From positions 434,001-498,000 of the forward strand of contig JBHGBD010000001.1 of assembly GCA_041946825.1 (NCBI GenBank): a DNA stretch of 64,000 nucleotides. Direction: 5' to 3'. This stretch comes from CAZTHM01 sp041946825. GTDB lineage: Bacteria > Acidobacteriota > Terriglobia > UBA7540. Shown here in pieces: positions 26,133-36,200 of this stretch. The notes under the pieces are model-generated. The model was given only the letters and a program-made list of their open reading frames with translations. It did no database searches and was not told where the DNA came from. Position numbers and translations under genes: made by a program. The first letter of the stretch is position 1. Every line of letters begins with the position of its first letter.

Positions 26133-27499
26133 AAGCCGTATTTCTGCAGGCGGCGATAAAGCCCGCTGCGGCTCAATCCGAGGAACTTCGAGGCTTCGCT
26201 TACATTTCCGGCGAATCGTTCCAACGCTTTTTGGATCAGAGTCCGCTCGACGTCTTCCAGGCTCATCTCTTCGAGTCGTGACGTACCTTCATGACCGGGG
26301 TGCAGACTCAAATCGCTCGCCAATATCGTGTCACCCTGTGCCAGGAGCACGGCGCGCTCCACCACGTGGTCGAGCTCGCGGACGTTTCCGGGCCAAGGGC
26401 AGGCCAGTAAAGCGCGTATAGCGGCGTCTTCGAATCCCATAACGTGTTTTTGATAACGAGCCGAATGCTGACGGAGAAAGTAGTTGGCAAGGAGCGGAAT
26501 ATCTTCCCGCCGATCGCGCAGGGGAGGGAGGTGCACCTCGACCGTGTTCAATCGGAAAAGCAGGTCTTCTCGGAATCGTCCCGCCTTGACCTCCTCGGCG
26601 AGATTCGCGTTGGTGGCGGAAATCAATCTCACATCGGCGCGCCGGGTTTTGGAGGATCCCACGCGTTCAAATTCGCCGGTCTCGATGACGCGCAGCAATC
26701 GAGCCTGCTGGCCCATCGGCATATTGGCGATTTCGTCGAGAAACAACGTGCCGCCATCGGCGAGCTCAAATCTGCCAACGCGGTCGCCCTTGGCGTCAGT
26801 AAAGGCTCCTTTGACGTGGCCGAACAATTCGCTTTCGATGACACCTTCGGCCAGGCCTCCGGTGTTCACGGTGACCATCGGTTTCGAGGCGCGCAAAGAA
26901 AGCACATGTAATGTGCGCGCCACAACTTCCTTGCCGGACCCGTGTCCGCCGGTGATGAGGACGTTGGCGTCGGAAGGCCCCACGCGCGCGACGAGTGCTA
27001 TGACAGGCCGCATCGCCGGCGACTCGGCGATCATAGCCGGCAGGCCCTCGCTGCGCAGAAGGCGATTCTCCGCTTCCAGGCGCGCGCCCTTCCGCAGTGC
27101 CTGGCTCAGCTCAATTTGGGTACGAAGAATGCTGAGCAGGCGCGCGTTCTCCCAGGGCTTCTGGACGAAGTCACGCGCCCCGCGACGCATCGCCTCGACG
27201 GCGACGTCAATTGAGCCCCATGCGGTCATCACGATGACGGGCAACGTTCCGTCCAGTGCGCGGAGGCGAGTGAGCAAGTCCAGACCTTCTTGGCCGGAAG
27301 TTGTGTCCCGCGCATAATTCAGGTCAATCAGGGCTGCGTCAAAGTCATTGGATTCAACGGCTGCGACCACCGCTGCGGGGGAGGCGACAGTCTGCACCGC
27401 GAAGCCTTCGGTCTTGAGTAGAAGACGGAGGGATTCCAGAATGTCCGGTTGATCGTCGGCGATCAATATACGCGCGAGGGCTGTTTCAGGAGTCTTCAT
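26129..27499 (-). CDS. NtrC-family sigma-54-dependent response regulator
   Basis: 456-residue transcription activator. Receiver domain at 1-125 with acidic pocket DD (15-16), phospho-acceptor Asp59 and Lys in FVQKPW. The AAA+ domain has Walker A GGHGSGKE, the sigma-54-contact loop reading GAFTDA rather than GAFTGA, Walker B GGTLFLDE and sensor motifs. A C-terminal Fis-type helix-turn-helix is present (NVSEASKFLGLSRSGLYRRL). The ATP site departs from the usual GESGTGKE. It is first in the operon with the sensor kinase (4-nt overlap). The sigma-54 promoter before the adaptor gene, 1.5 kb downstream of this gene, is the evident target. Confidence 0.95.
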   Translation of the reverse strand: MKTPETALARILIADDQPDILESLRLLLKTEGFAVQTVASPAAVVAAVESNDFDAALIDLNYARDTTSGQEGLDLLTRLRALDGTLPVIVMTAWGSIDVAVEAMRRGARDFVQKPWENARLLSILRTQIELSQALRKGARLEAENRLLRSEGLPAMIAESPAMRPVIALVARVGPSDANVLITGGHGSGKEVVARTLHVLSLRASKPMVTVNTGGLAEGVIESELFGHVKGAFTDAKGDRVGRFELADGGTLFLDEIANMPMGQQARLLRVIETGEFERVGSSKTRRADVRLISATNANLAEEVKAGRFREDLLFRLNTVEVHLPPLRDRREDIPLLANYFLRQHSARYQKHVMGFEDAAIRALLACPWPGNVRELDHVVERAVLLAQGDTILASDLSLHPGHEGTSRLEEMSLEDVERTLIQKALERFAGNVSEASKFLGLSRSGLYRRLQKYGL

Positions 27500-27514
27500 G
27501 TGTTAGCTTGCTCC

Positions 27515-27543
27515 ATCTTAACGCCGACGAATGAGCTTGTCAG
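27515..27543 (-). promoter_or_regulatory. Sigma-70-type promoter for the regulator/sensor pair
   Basis: On the minus strand CTGACA (27538-27543), 17-nt spacer, TAAGAT (27515-27520). The predicted transcript starts near 27508, about nine bases before the ATG at 27499. Confidence 0.5.
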
Positions 27544-27618
27544 ATCTCACACAGCAGAAGCAGCCCTGGCAGGGAGTACTAAACGCCATTCCTATTCGTC
27601 GCAAGCGGAACGCTTGTC

Positions 27619-29997
27619 TTACTTGGAGGCATCGCCCCCTGTGAACACGATTTGCCAGTCGACAAGGTCTTGTTGTCCCGGAAAGCTGATCTTCAGGGAG
27701 TTTCCACTTAGCTCGTGCTGAGCGGGAACTTCGCTCCCGCCCTTGGTTGCGACGCGGATATGGTCGAGGCTCCACCCCTTGGCAACGTAGACCCAGAGGG
27801 TATATTCGTCTCCAGGCACAGGCTGCGCGGTGCCGCGCAGCGTCTTCTTTGAACCATCCCACGCAACATCGAGGATCGAATATGCGCCGCTGATGTGTCT
27901 CGAGTTTCCGACCAACTGTGGACGGTTTGAAACGGGGTGGAGCAGCAAGACGCGGGTATCATGAGACTGGACAGGAACTTCCATTTGGCCTTCAAAGACG
28001 CCCAGGATCCTCTGCCCCCAGAAATCGAAAGCCACGTACGGGGAGTCGGCCTGGAGTCCCAAGTGATGAGCAAAAGAAACGCTCATCGTGGCAGCCCCGC
28101 TTCGCCAGTTGGTCAGTCCGACCACGTCATAGACCCCTGATGATGCGTTCACCTTGAGATCGAGAACCTCCGGGTAGTTATGGATGTAGTCGTCGGGCGT
28201 TGTGTGCTTGAACTTGTCCCACTGCATGTCGGTTCCGCGGCTAAAGAGGTCCACGGGGAGAATGGGCAAAGTCGGGAGGGTCATTTTCAGGAGGCGAACG
28301 CGTTCTTCGGGCAATTCGGGCAGGACGCTGGCGAGAGGGTAGACCACGCCAGTCAAGGCGAGGTAAGTGACCAGCGTGCGGGCCTCAGGAAGTGTCGTGC
28401 CAAAACCCATCATGGGCTCCTCGCGTGTGCGCGCGGTGGCGACTACGCTCGGTGGACGTTTTTGTTTGGCCTCCTCCACCGTCATCGGCGGGCCGACCTC
28501 GATTCCTTCTCCGGGCATCACGTAAATCACCATATGATTCAGAAACGCGTTCGCGTTGATGGAGCTGAACAAGGCATACATCCCTTGCCAGCTGTTGTAC
28601 ACGTCGTGCCCGGTGAAATAGGAGTTGAAATACCCGATGCCATTCAGCGGTGTTCCGGCCGGGCAGCCCTCGATGAAGGTCTTGGGGCCGACCGCTTCGC
28701 GGATCACCTTCAGCCGGTTCCGGTAGGCGACGATGGGATCAACAGTCTTGTCAAACAGCTTCGTGTGGTCCACCGCCGGGATGTACTGGGGCAAGGCGTG
28801 CTCGCCGTCGAATTTATAGTATTCGAAACCCCAGTCGCCGAGCGTCCTAAACTCCTTCCTCAGGAACTCCAGGACCTGCGGGTTGGTGGAATCGAGCGAG
28901 GGGGTGTGGTAGTCGAGGATGAACTTTCCCTGCTTGTCGCGCAGATACCAGTCCGGATGTTTCTCGGTGGCTCCGGCATAGGCGTTGGGGACGAGCCACA
29001 ATCCCGCGCGGAGGCCTTTGGACTTGATGTAATCAGTCAGCCATTTCGGCCCGTGGGGAAATTTCTTGCTGTCCCAGTTCTCGATCCAGTAATGCTCGCC
29101 CTTTTTCCCACGGTCGTAGCCATCATCCAACTGAACGTATTGGAAGCCGTAGGGCTTGAGGTTTGCAGCAATCCAGTCGGTGTTGCGGACGATGTCTTCC
29201 TCGCGCACTTCATGATACGTGCTGGTCCAACTTCCCCAGACCATCGGCGCTGCGGCGAAGTAGCTGTCGTCGAACGGGGCATAGAAGGGCACACGCAGCG
29301 TCTTCGTGTAATAGTCCGGGATCAGCCGGATTACGGCGTTCCCCGGGACAGGCATCGCGACGTTGAGAAGGTTCGGGTCTTGAGCGCTGCGTTCCAATCG
29401 CGTCTGTTCCGAAAAATGGATCACGGTGTCGGTCTTGCGGTCGAACAAACCATGAAGATGTGCGCCTGAAACTTGGCCGAGCGAGAAAAACATGGTTTCG
29501 GGATTATTCCGGGGAAGGAAAGACGGGTTACGCGTTTCGCTTCCCTGATACCCGTGGGCGACCTCGTTCGTGCCCACCCAATCAACCGGAAAGCCTTCGG
29601 GATCGAGAACGCGCGCCACTACTCGGTCCTTCGGAGCCGCCGCTCGGCCGGTGAGGACTGCTTCCGCGGACGTCGCTGAAATCTTCAGCGCATTTGCGTC
29701 CAGGTTGAAGACCCACGTCGGTCGATGCTGGCCAGTTCGGACCAAGAGCGCACTCTGGCCTTCTTTTACAATCGACCAATTCTTGGGGGCCTTCGCGATT
29801 TGCTCACCACGCAAACCGAGTTGAACGTCTTGGATGATTGTTCCCAGGCGATCGTGCGCGATGATGAGCGATTGTCTCTCCGGATCGGCGGTGATAGTCC
29901 AACCTGCATTGGTTACGGAAATCGGCGCAACATTCTGCGCGACCAGCCCGGACGTGCTTATAAGAATGGATGTCATGACTGAGATGAATGCTCTCAA
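27619..29997 (-). CDS. Exported GH36-like alpha-galactosidase
   Basis: 792-residue secreted glycosidase of the GH27/GH31/GH36 clan. A TTG start at 29997 is preferred: AGGAG (30004-30008) lies six bases upstream and the product begins with a clean signal peptide (AFISVMTSILISTSGLVAQ). Upstream in-frame GTG (30144) would add 49 residues without a ribosome site or signal sequence. The beta-sandwich N-domain is about 25-230. The TIM barrel carries QLDDGYD at about 289, LWLVPNAYAG, the nucleophile Asp397 in YYKFDGE (KxD motif) and the probable acid/base Asp465 in FTGHDVYNSW. A C-terminal beta domain follows. It probably cleaves alpha-galactosides of plant or microbial polysaccharides in the periplasm; exact specificity is not readable from sequence. 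Not obviously linked to the regulator pair downstream. Confidence 0.85.
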   Translation of the reverse strand: MRAFISVMTSILISTSGLVAQNVAPISVTNAGWTITADPERQSLIIAHDRLGTIIQDVQLGLRGEQIAKAPKNWSIVKEGQSALLVRTGQHRPTWVFNLDANALKISATSAEAVLTGRAAAPKDRVVARVLDPEGFPVDWVGTNEVAHGYQGSETRNPSFLPRNNPETMFFSLGQVSGAHLHGLFDRKTDTVIHFSEQTRLERSAQDPNLLNVAMPVPGNAVIRLIPDYYTKTLRVPFYAPFDDSYFAAAPMVWGSWTSTYHEVREEDIVRNTDWIAANLKPYGFQYVQLDDGYDRGKKGEHYWIENWDSKKFPHGPKWLTDYIKSKGLRAGLWLVPNAYAGATEKHPDWYLRDKQGKFILDYHTPSLDSTNPQVLEFLRKEFRTLGDWGFEYYKFDGEHALPQYIPAVDHTKLFDKTVDPIVAYRNRLKVIREAVGPKTFIEGCPAGTPLNGIGYFNSYFTGHDVYNSWQGMYALFSSINANAFLNHMVIYVMPGEGIEVGPPMTVEEAKQKRPPSVVATARTREEPMMGFGTTLPEARTLVTYLALTGVVYPLASVLPELPEERVRLLKMTLPTLPILPVDLFSRGTDMQWDKFKHTTPDDYIHNYPEVLDLKVNASSGVYDVVGLTNWRSGAATMSVSFAHHLGLQADSPYVAFDFWGQRILGVFEGQMEVPVQSHDTRVLLLHPVSNRPQLVGNSRHISGAYSILDVAWDGSKKTLRGTAQPVPGDEYTLWVYVAKGWSLDHIRVATKGGSEVPAQHELSGNSLKISFPGQQDLVDWQIVFTGGDASK

Positions 29998-30205
29998 TTG
30001 TTGCTCCTTTCTTCGCCTTACAGATGTTCTAGAGACGAGCAACCGTGTTTGCTTCGTGCCGACTTCGAGTCTGAAACACCAACACCCGGGCACATTGACC
30101 TTCGTACCGGCAAAAGCCGGCAAAACAAACGCCTCATTGTACACGGGGTGGTCAACCCGGCCCAGCCGAGACGCCTTACATCTGAAGGTGGGCAGTTGGC
30201 TCGAA

Positions 30206-33200
30206 TCACGGCCACTGGCTACAGGTCACGCCCTGGGCTTCCCAAAACTCCGCAAAGGTCTTCCAGTCTCCTATCCAGAGGTCCGTGTATGTCGTTGCAG
30301 CCCACTCAATGATCTCTCCCTCTGCCTGCCGCCTGAGAGAACCGTCAAAATCTTCGCCTTCGGCCACAGGGTGGATCAGAAGGACCGTGGGGGCATTGTT
30401 AGCGTAGTTTGCCCGGATTACGCTCTTCCACGCATCGAGGTATTGGTCGTAGTTCGCGGAGTTGAACGGCAGTTGGTCGTCGGAGATGGCGATCGGATAC
30501 TCGACGATCGGATACGTGGTGACGATGCCGGTGAGGTTGTCCACCGTAAAAGCCACGAATGGAAAAGAACCTCTCGTCACCCCCGACGCAGTGCTGCTAT
30601 CACGGCGATAGCCCGTCTCCTTCAATCCTTGGAGGAGGTCCGGTGGGACTAACAGAAAACCGGACCGTTGCCCTTCCACCGTAATGCCGAAATCGTTCTC
30701 AAGCAGCCACCGGCTGACACCTACCTCGCCCAGCACGCTCATGCCAAGGGTTTGGCCCAAATCGGTTGAGTACTGCGGGAAGTAGTTCGCGGCCGTTTCC
30801 GCTTTCGAACCGAGAGTGAGGGGTGCCAGATTGAAATCTGGGAAGTGCCCGATGCCGTGCGATTCAACATCCATTCCAAGATCCAGGGCCTGCTGGATCT
30901 GCTGCATCCCGTAAGTGTCGTAAAATGTTTCCTTCTCTCCGCTGTCATAGGGGTTGGTAGTGAAATTGTACGTTGCCTTGACCCCCCAATCGGCTTCCAG
31001 CGCGGCGATCGTCGGCGTCAGTTCGTAGGAAGTGGGATCATCGATGTCGTGAGTTAAGATGAGCGCGGCCTTCTTGCCGTTGGGAGCGAACTGGCGAACC
31101 TGGGCATTCGTTCCCGCCCAACCTTCGTAGGCGCCGCGCACCAGCAATCGGCAAATATCCGCGCCGAGGCGGGGCGTATTCGTCCAGGGCGGACCCAAGT
31201 CGTCGTCGGGTGCGACTCCGTTCTCGCCGTCCGTCAGGTTATGTCGCAAGCGCCAGCCGAAAACATAGGCTCTGCCTCCGCTCAGATTGCTCCTGACCAC
31301 TGCGGCGCCACCGGCGTCCCACGTGGCAAGCTCTTCTCCGGCGCCTGCCAAACCGTATCCAAGAGTTGGGATGCCGCCACTTGGGTAAAGCATCTGCCAG
31401 TAGACTTCGGCTTCTTCGAAGGGGGTACCCGTCACGCCGTAATTGATATAGCCCAAAGCGTGGTCCAGAGTGGTGAGATCAAACGTCAGCGGACGCCTGA
31501 ACGTGTTAGCCGGGTCGGTGTGCGTGTCGGTAACGGAGAGGTTTAGTCGTGACAGCACCCCGGTGTCAGACGTCAGCCAAAGAAAAAGCGTTCCGCCGTT
31601 TTCCACGTAGCTGGCGAGCGCATCGCGTTCGGTGTCCGTCAGGGCGGTGGGGCCGCCCGCGTAGTCTTGGTCCAAGACTCCAGCAATTGCCAAGAAGGGG
31701 TAAACAGCGGGGTCGGGCACGCTCCCCACGTGATCGTGGGGAATCCCCAACGGGGAGAGCACATGGCAAACTGCGAGCAAGTCTTCCTGAGTTGCATACG
31801 CATCCTCTCGCGTGGTCCAATCCAGCACCGCGACCGCTGATTTCCCCGCGAGTAGCGGAACTTGTACAAGCGTTCCGGGCGGTCGGAGGACGCTTCCGGC
31901 ACCCGGTCGGGGATAGTTGTCCGAGGCCGGCAGAGCCACGGTCGTCGTGGCTGTCCCGAACTGAGATGAATCGGCGGCGTTCACCGCTTTAACGAACACG
32001 GTGTTTGGCGCGGGGAGCGCCCCCGGAGCAATGTAGAGTCCGGCGGCGGAAATCGTCCCCGCCGTCGAGTTTCCTCCTTCGACGTCATTCACCCACCAGG
32101 TCACCGCCTGGCTCGGAGCGCCATACACCTCCGCGGTGAACTGCTGCGTCTGATTGACAACCAGTGTCGGCGCCGAGGGCCATATGTTGACACGCCGGAC
32201 TTCCAGGTTTATCGCCGGCGTGGATGTTCCTCCTCCTGGGCTGGGGTTTGTGACAGCCACAGGCAAGAGCCCGGGGCTGGCTAGTTCGCTCGGTGGAACT
32301 TCGACAGTTAATTCGGTTGCGCTGGCATCGGACGGTGTCAGGGAAGACGCTCCCACAACGACCTGGGAGCTTGGGATGAAGCCTGTGCCGGTCACCGTCA
32401 GAGTAGTGCGGGCACTCCCGAAATTGACCACACCGGGAGAAATGGAAGTGATAGTTGGCAGCGGGTTGTTAACGGTGAGCGTGAAGTTCTGCGTGGCGTC
32501 TGCCCCGACACCGTTGTGCGCCGTTAAGGAAATTGGGTACGTGCCCCCGGCGCCCGCCCCCGGCGTGCCGGCGAGCGCTCCGGTGCCGGCAACGAAGGTA
32601 ACCCCGCTCGGCAGTGTCCCACTTTCACTCAAAGTCGGCGTCGGGTAGCCCGTCGCGGTCACTGTAAAGGAGCCCGCCGTCCCGACCGCGAAAGTCGTGC
32701 TGCTTGCACTGGTGATGACAGGCGCCTGATGGATGGTTAGGGTGAAGGCCTGCACCGCGTCTGGCCCCACGCCGTTGAAAGCTGTAAAGCTCAAGAGGTA
32801 AACACCTCCGGAATCTGCCTCGGGTGTTCCACTGAGCTTCCTCGTGTCCGCGTCGAACGTCACCCCCAAGGGGAACGTCCCGCTGGCACTCAAGGTCGGC
32901 GCCGGGAAGCCAGTGGCATTGACCATAAACTCTCCCGCCGTTCCGGTCGTGAAGATTGCGTTTACCGGACTCACAAAGGCCGGCGGCTCGTCCACCGTCA
33001 GGGTGAACCCCTGTGTAGCATTGGGCGCGACACCATTAGCGGCGGTGAAGGTAATGGGGTAAGTGCCGCCCGAGGTAGCAGCCGGGATGCCGCTGAGCAC
33101 GCCGGTGCTCGCGTCGAATGTCGTCCCGCTGGGCAGCGCTCCACTTCCACTCAGAGTTGGAATCGGGAAGCCCGAGGCTGTTACGTTGAACGACCTTGCC

Positions 33201-36200
33201 ACCCCAACCACGAATTTCGCGCTATCCGGGCTGGTGATGGCTGGCGGCTGCTTGATGGTCAGCGAGAAGGTCTGCGTGGCGCTGGGAGTGACGCCGTTGG
33301 CGGCGGTGAAGGTAATAGGGTAAGTTCCGCCCGAGTTGGCAGCCGGAATACCGCTGAGCACGCCGGTACTCGCGTTGAATGCCATGCCATCGGGTAGCGG
33401 CCCGCTCTCACTGAGGGTTGGCGCCGGGAAACCTGTGGTTGTCACCGTGAACGACCCTGTTGTCCCAACCGTGAATGTCGTGCTAACCGCGCTGGTAATG
33501 GCGGGCGGCTGGTTGACGGTTATTGTGAAGCCCTGTGTGGCATTGGGGAGTACTCCATTTGAAGCACCAAACGTGACGAGGTAGGTTCCGCCCGTATTCT
33601 CTGATGGGGTGCCGCTCATTACTCCCGTACCTGCATTGAACGTCAGGCCGCTGGGCAGCACGCCGCTTCCACTGAGGACGGGCGTCGGAAAGCCCGTGGC
33701 TGTTACCGTGAATGAGCCGGCTGAGCCGACGGCCAGGGTCAAATTGTCCGGACTGGTAATGACCGGCGGTTGCCTGACGGTAATTGTGAAGTTCTGCGTG
33801 GCATCAGGCAACAACCCGTTGGAAGCCATCAGGATGATGGGGTAGATACGGCCGGTGTCCGCCGCAGGCGTACCGCTAAGTACTCCGGTCCCAGCATCGA
33901 AAGTCATTCCGCTGGGGAGCAAACCACTTTGACTCAAGGTGGGCTTTGGGAAGCCTGTCGCCGTCAGCGTGAACGATGCCGCGGTGCCTACCGTAAACGC
34001 AGCATTGTTCTGGCTTGTAATGGCCGGGGGCTGCCCGGATAAGTGCCCGACGCCGGCGGACGTGCTGGCCGCGAAGTTTCCGTCGGAGGCATAGCTGGCG
34101 GTCAACACTTTGTCGCCCGCCGAGGTTGGCGTCAGTTGACATGTCCCCGCCGCCACCGTACCGACACAACTGTCGCCTGCGCCATCGCTCACTGTCACGT
34201 TCCCTGTAACGGTCCCTCCGCCAGGCGCATTGACGTTCACCGTGAAATTCAGCGTTATGGGGTGGTTTGTGGCTGAGGGGTTCGGCGTGTGGGCAGTAAT
34301 GGTGGTAGTTGTGCTCGCCATGCTGACCGAGTGCGCAGTGCCAGGCGATGTACTCGCGTTGGCATTTGGATCGCCGGAGTAGATGGCTGTAATCGTTTTG
34401 GTGCCGGAAGTCGTTGGAGTCAGCGCACACTGGCCCGCCGCAACGCTTCCGGAACAGCTTGCCAGCCCATCGCTTACGGTGACGGTTCCGGTTGCAGTTC
34501 CCGATCCCGGAGAGTTCAAGGTCACCGTCCAGGCCACGCTGTACGCTTGCCCCACCACGGTCGCCATGGAAAGGTCAGATGTGATTGCAGTCGTCGTATC
34601 GGTCTTGCTGACTGGATGCGGGACACCGGCTGAAACGCTAGCGTTGAAATTGGCGTCGCCCGAGTAACTGGCGATAAGGGTCTTGACTCCCGCCGCTGTG
34701 GGGATTAAATCGCACTGTCCCGTCAGGACGGTGGCGCTACATGTGCCATCACCCGTCACGGTCACACTCCCGGTAGGCGTTCCGCTGCCTGGAGGTGTGG
34801 GCGATATGCTCCACTTGACCGTGTACGTCTGGCCCACGACGGTGGGAACGGAGAGATCGGTCGTGATCGCAGTGGCCGTGCTGGCTTTATCTACCCTCTG
34901 TGAGAAGGCAGCCGACACGCCTCCATTGAAGGTCCCGTCACCGCTGTATTCCGCCTCGACAGAATGAGTGGAACCCGTAGTCACGGCCAGGGAAGACGTC
35001 GTCGTGACGGCGCAAGCGTTCGGGGCGGGATTGCAGGCGCTCAGAGGAACTGGAGCTCCAAGATTAGTTCCATCAACCTTGAATTGGACCGTTCCTCCCG
35101 GCACGAAGGTCCCCGACGACGGCACCACTGTTCCTGTAAAGGTTAAGGGCTCCCCAAGACGCGAGGGGTTGGCCGAAGCCATGACGACCCTGGTCGTGTC
35201 AATCTTGTTCACGGTCAGAGTGAAGTCCTGTGCAGACTCTGGAGATACTCCGTTGGAAGCTCTCAGCGTCAGAGCGTAGGTTCCCCCTGCGCCAGCCGCC
35301 GGCGTGCCGCTGAGGACTCCTGTGCTTGAGTCGAATGTGACTCCACTTGGCAGCGTCCCGCTCTCGCTCAAGGCGGGTGTCGGGAAGCCCGCAGCCGTCA
35401 CAATGAACGACCCCGCTGCTCCCACGACGAACGCCGTGCTGTTTGCACTCGTGAAGGCAGGTGGTTGGTTGACGGTGAGCGTGAAGCTTTGCGCGGCGTC
35501 CGGTCCTATCCCATTGGAAGCCGTGAAGGTGATGGCGTATGCGCCTCCGGTGCCCGTCGCCGGAGTCCCGCTGAGAACCCCCGTGCTGGCATTGAACGCT
35601 ACCCCGCTCGGCAGCGTTCCGCTCGTGTGCAGGACTGGCAGAGGAAATCCTGCTGTCGTAACCGTGAACGACCCCACCGCACCGACCGTAAATGTTGCGC
35701 CGTTCGCGCTCGTGATGGCTGGCGGCTGGTTGACCGTAAGCGTGGCGGAATTGGAGGTTCCACCGCCGGGTGGCGGCGTGACAACGGTCAATGACAAGTT
35801 CCCGGAGTGCGTGAGTTGCCCCGCCTCGATCGCCGCTGTCAATTGCACCGGACTTAGGAATGAGGTCGTCAGCGGCGTGCCATCTAACCATACAGTGGAT
35901 TGGTGCGTGAAGCCTGCGCCGTGCACTGTCAGAGCCGTGCTTCCGCTGTCGGCCGAGTTGACACTGGTGGGTGAGATGCTGCCGACCGAGGGCGCGGGAT
36001 TGACGATCGTTACGGAGGCTGAGGCCGAGCGCGTGGGGTCAGCCACACTACTAGCTCTTACTGTTACCACATTGGGGGACGGCGGGACGGCCGGAGCCGT
36101 ATAGAGCCCGGCTGCGGTTATTATTCCTAATGTGGAGTTCCCCCCAGCGACTCCGCTTACCTGCCAGGTCACTTGCCGGTCGGACGTCCCTGTAATTGTG

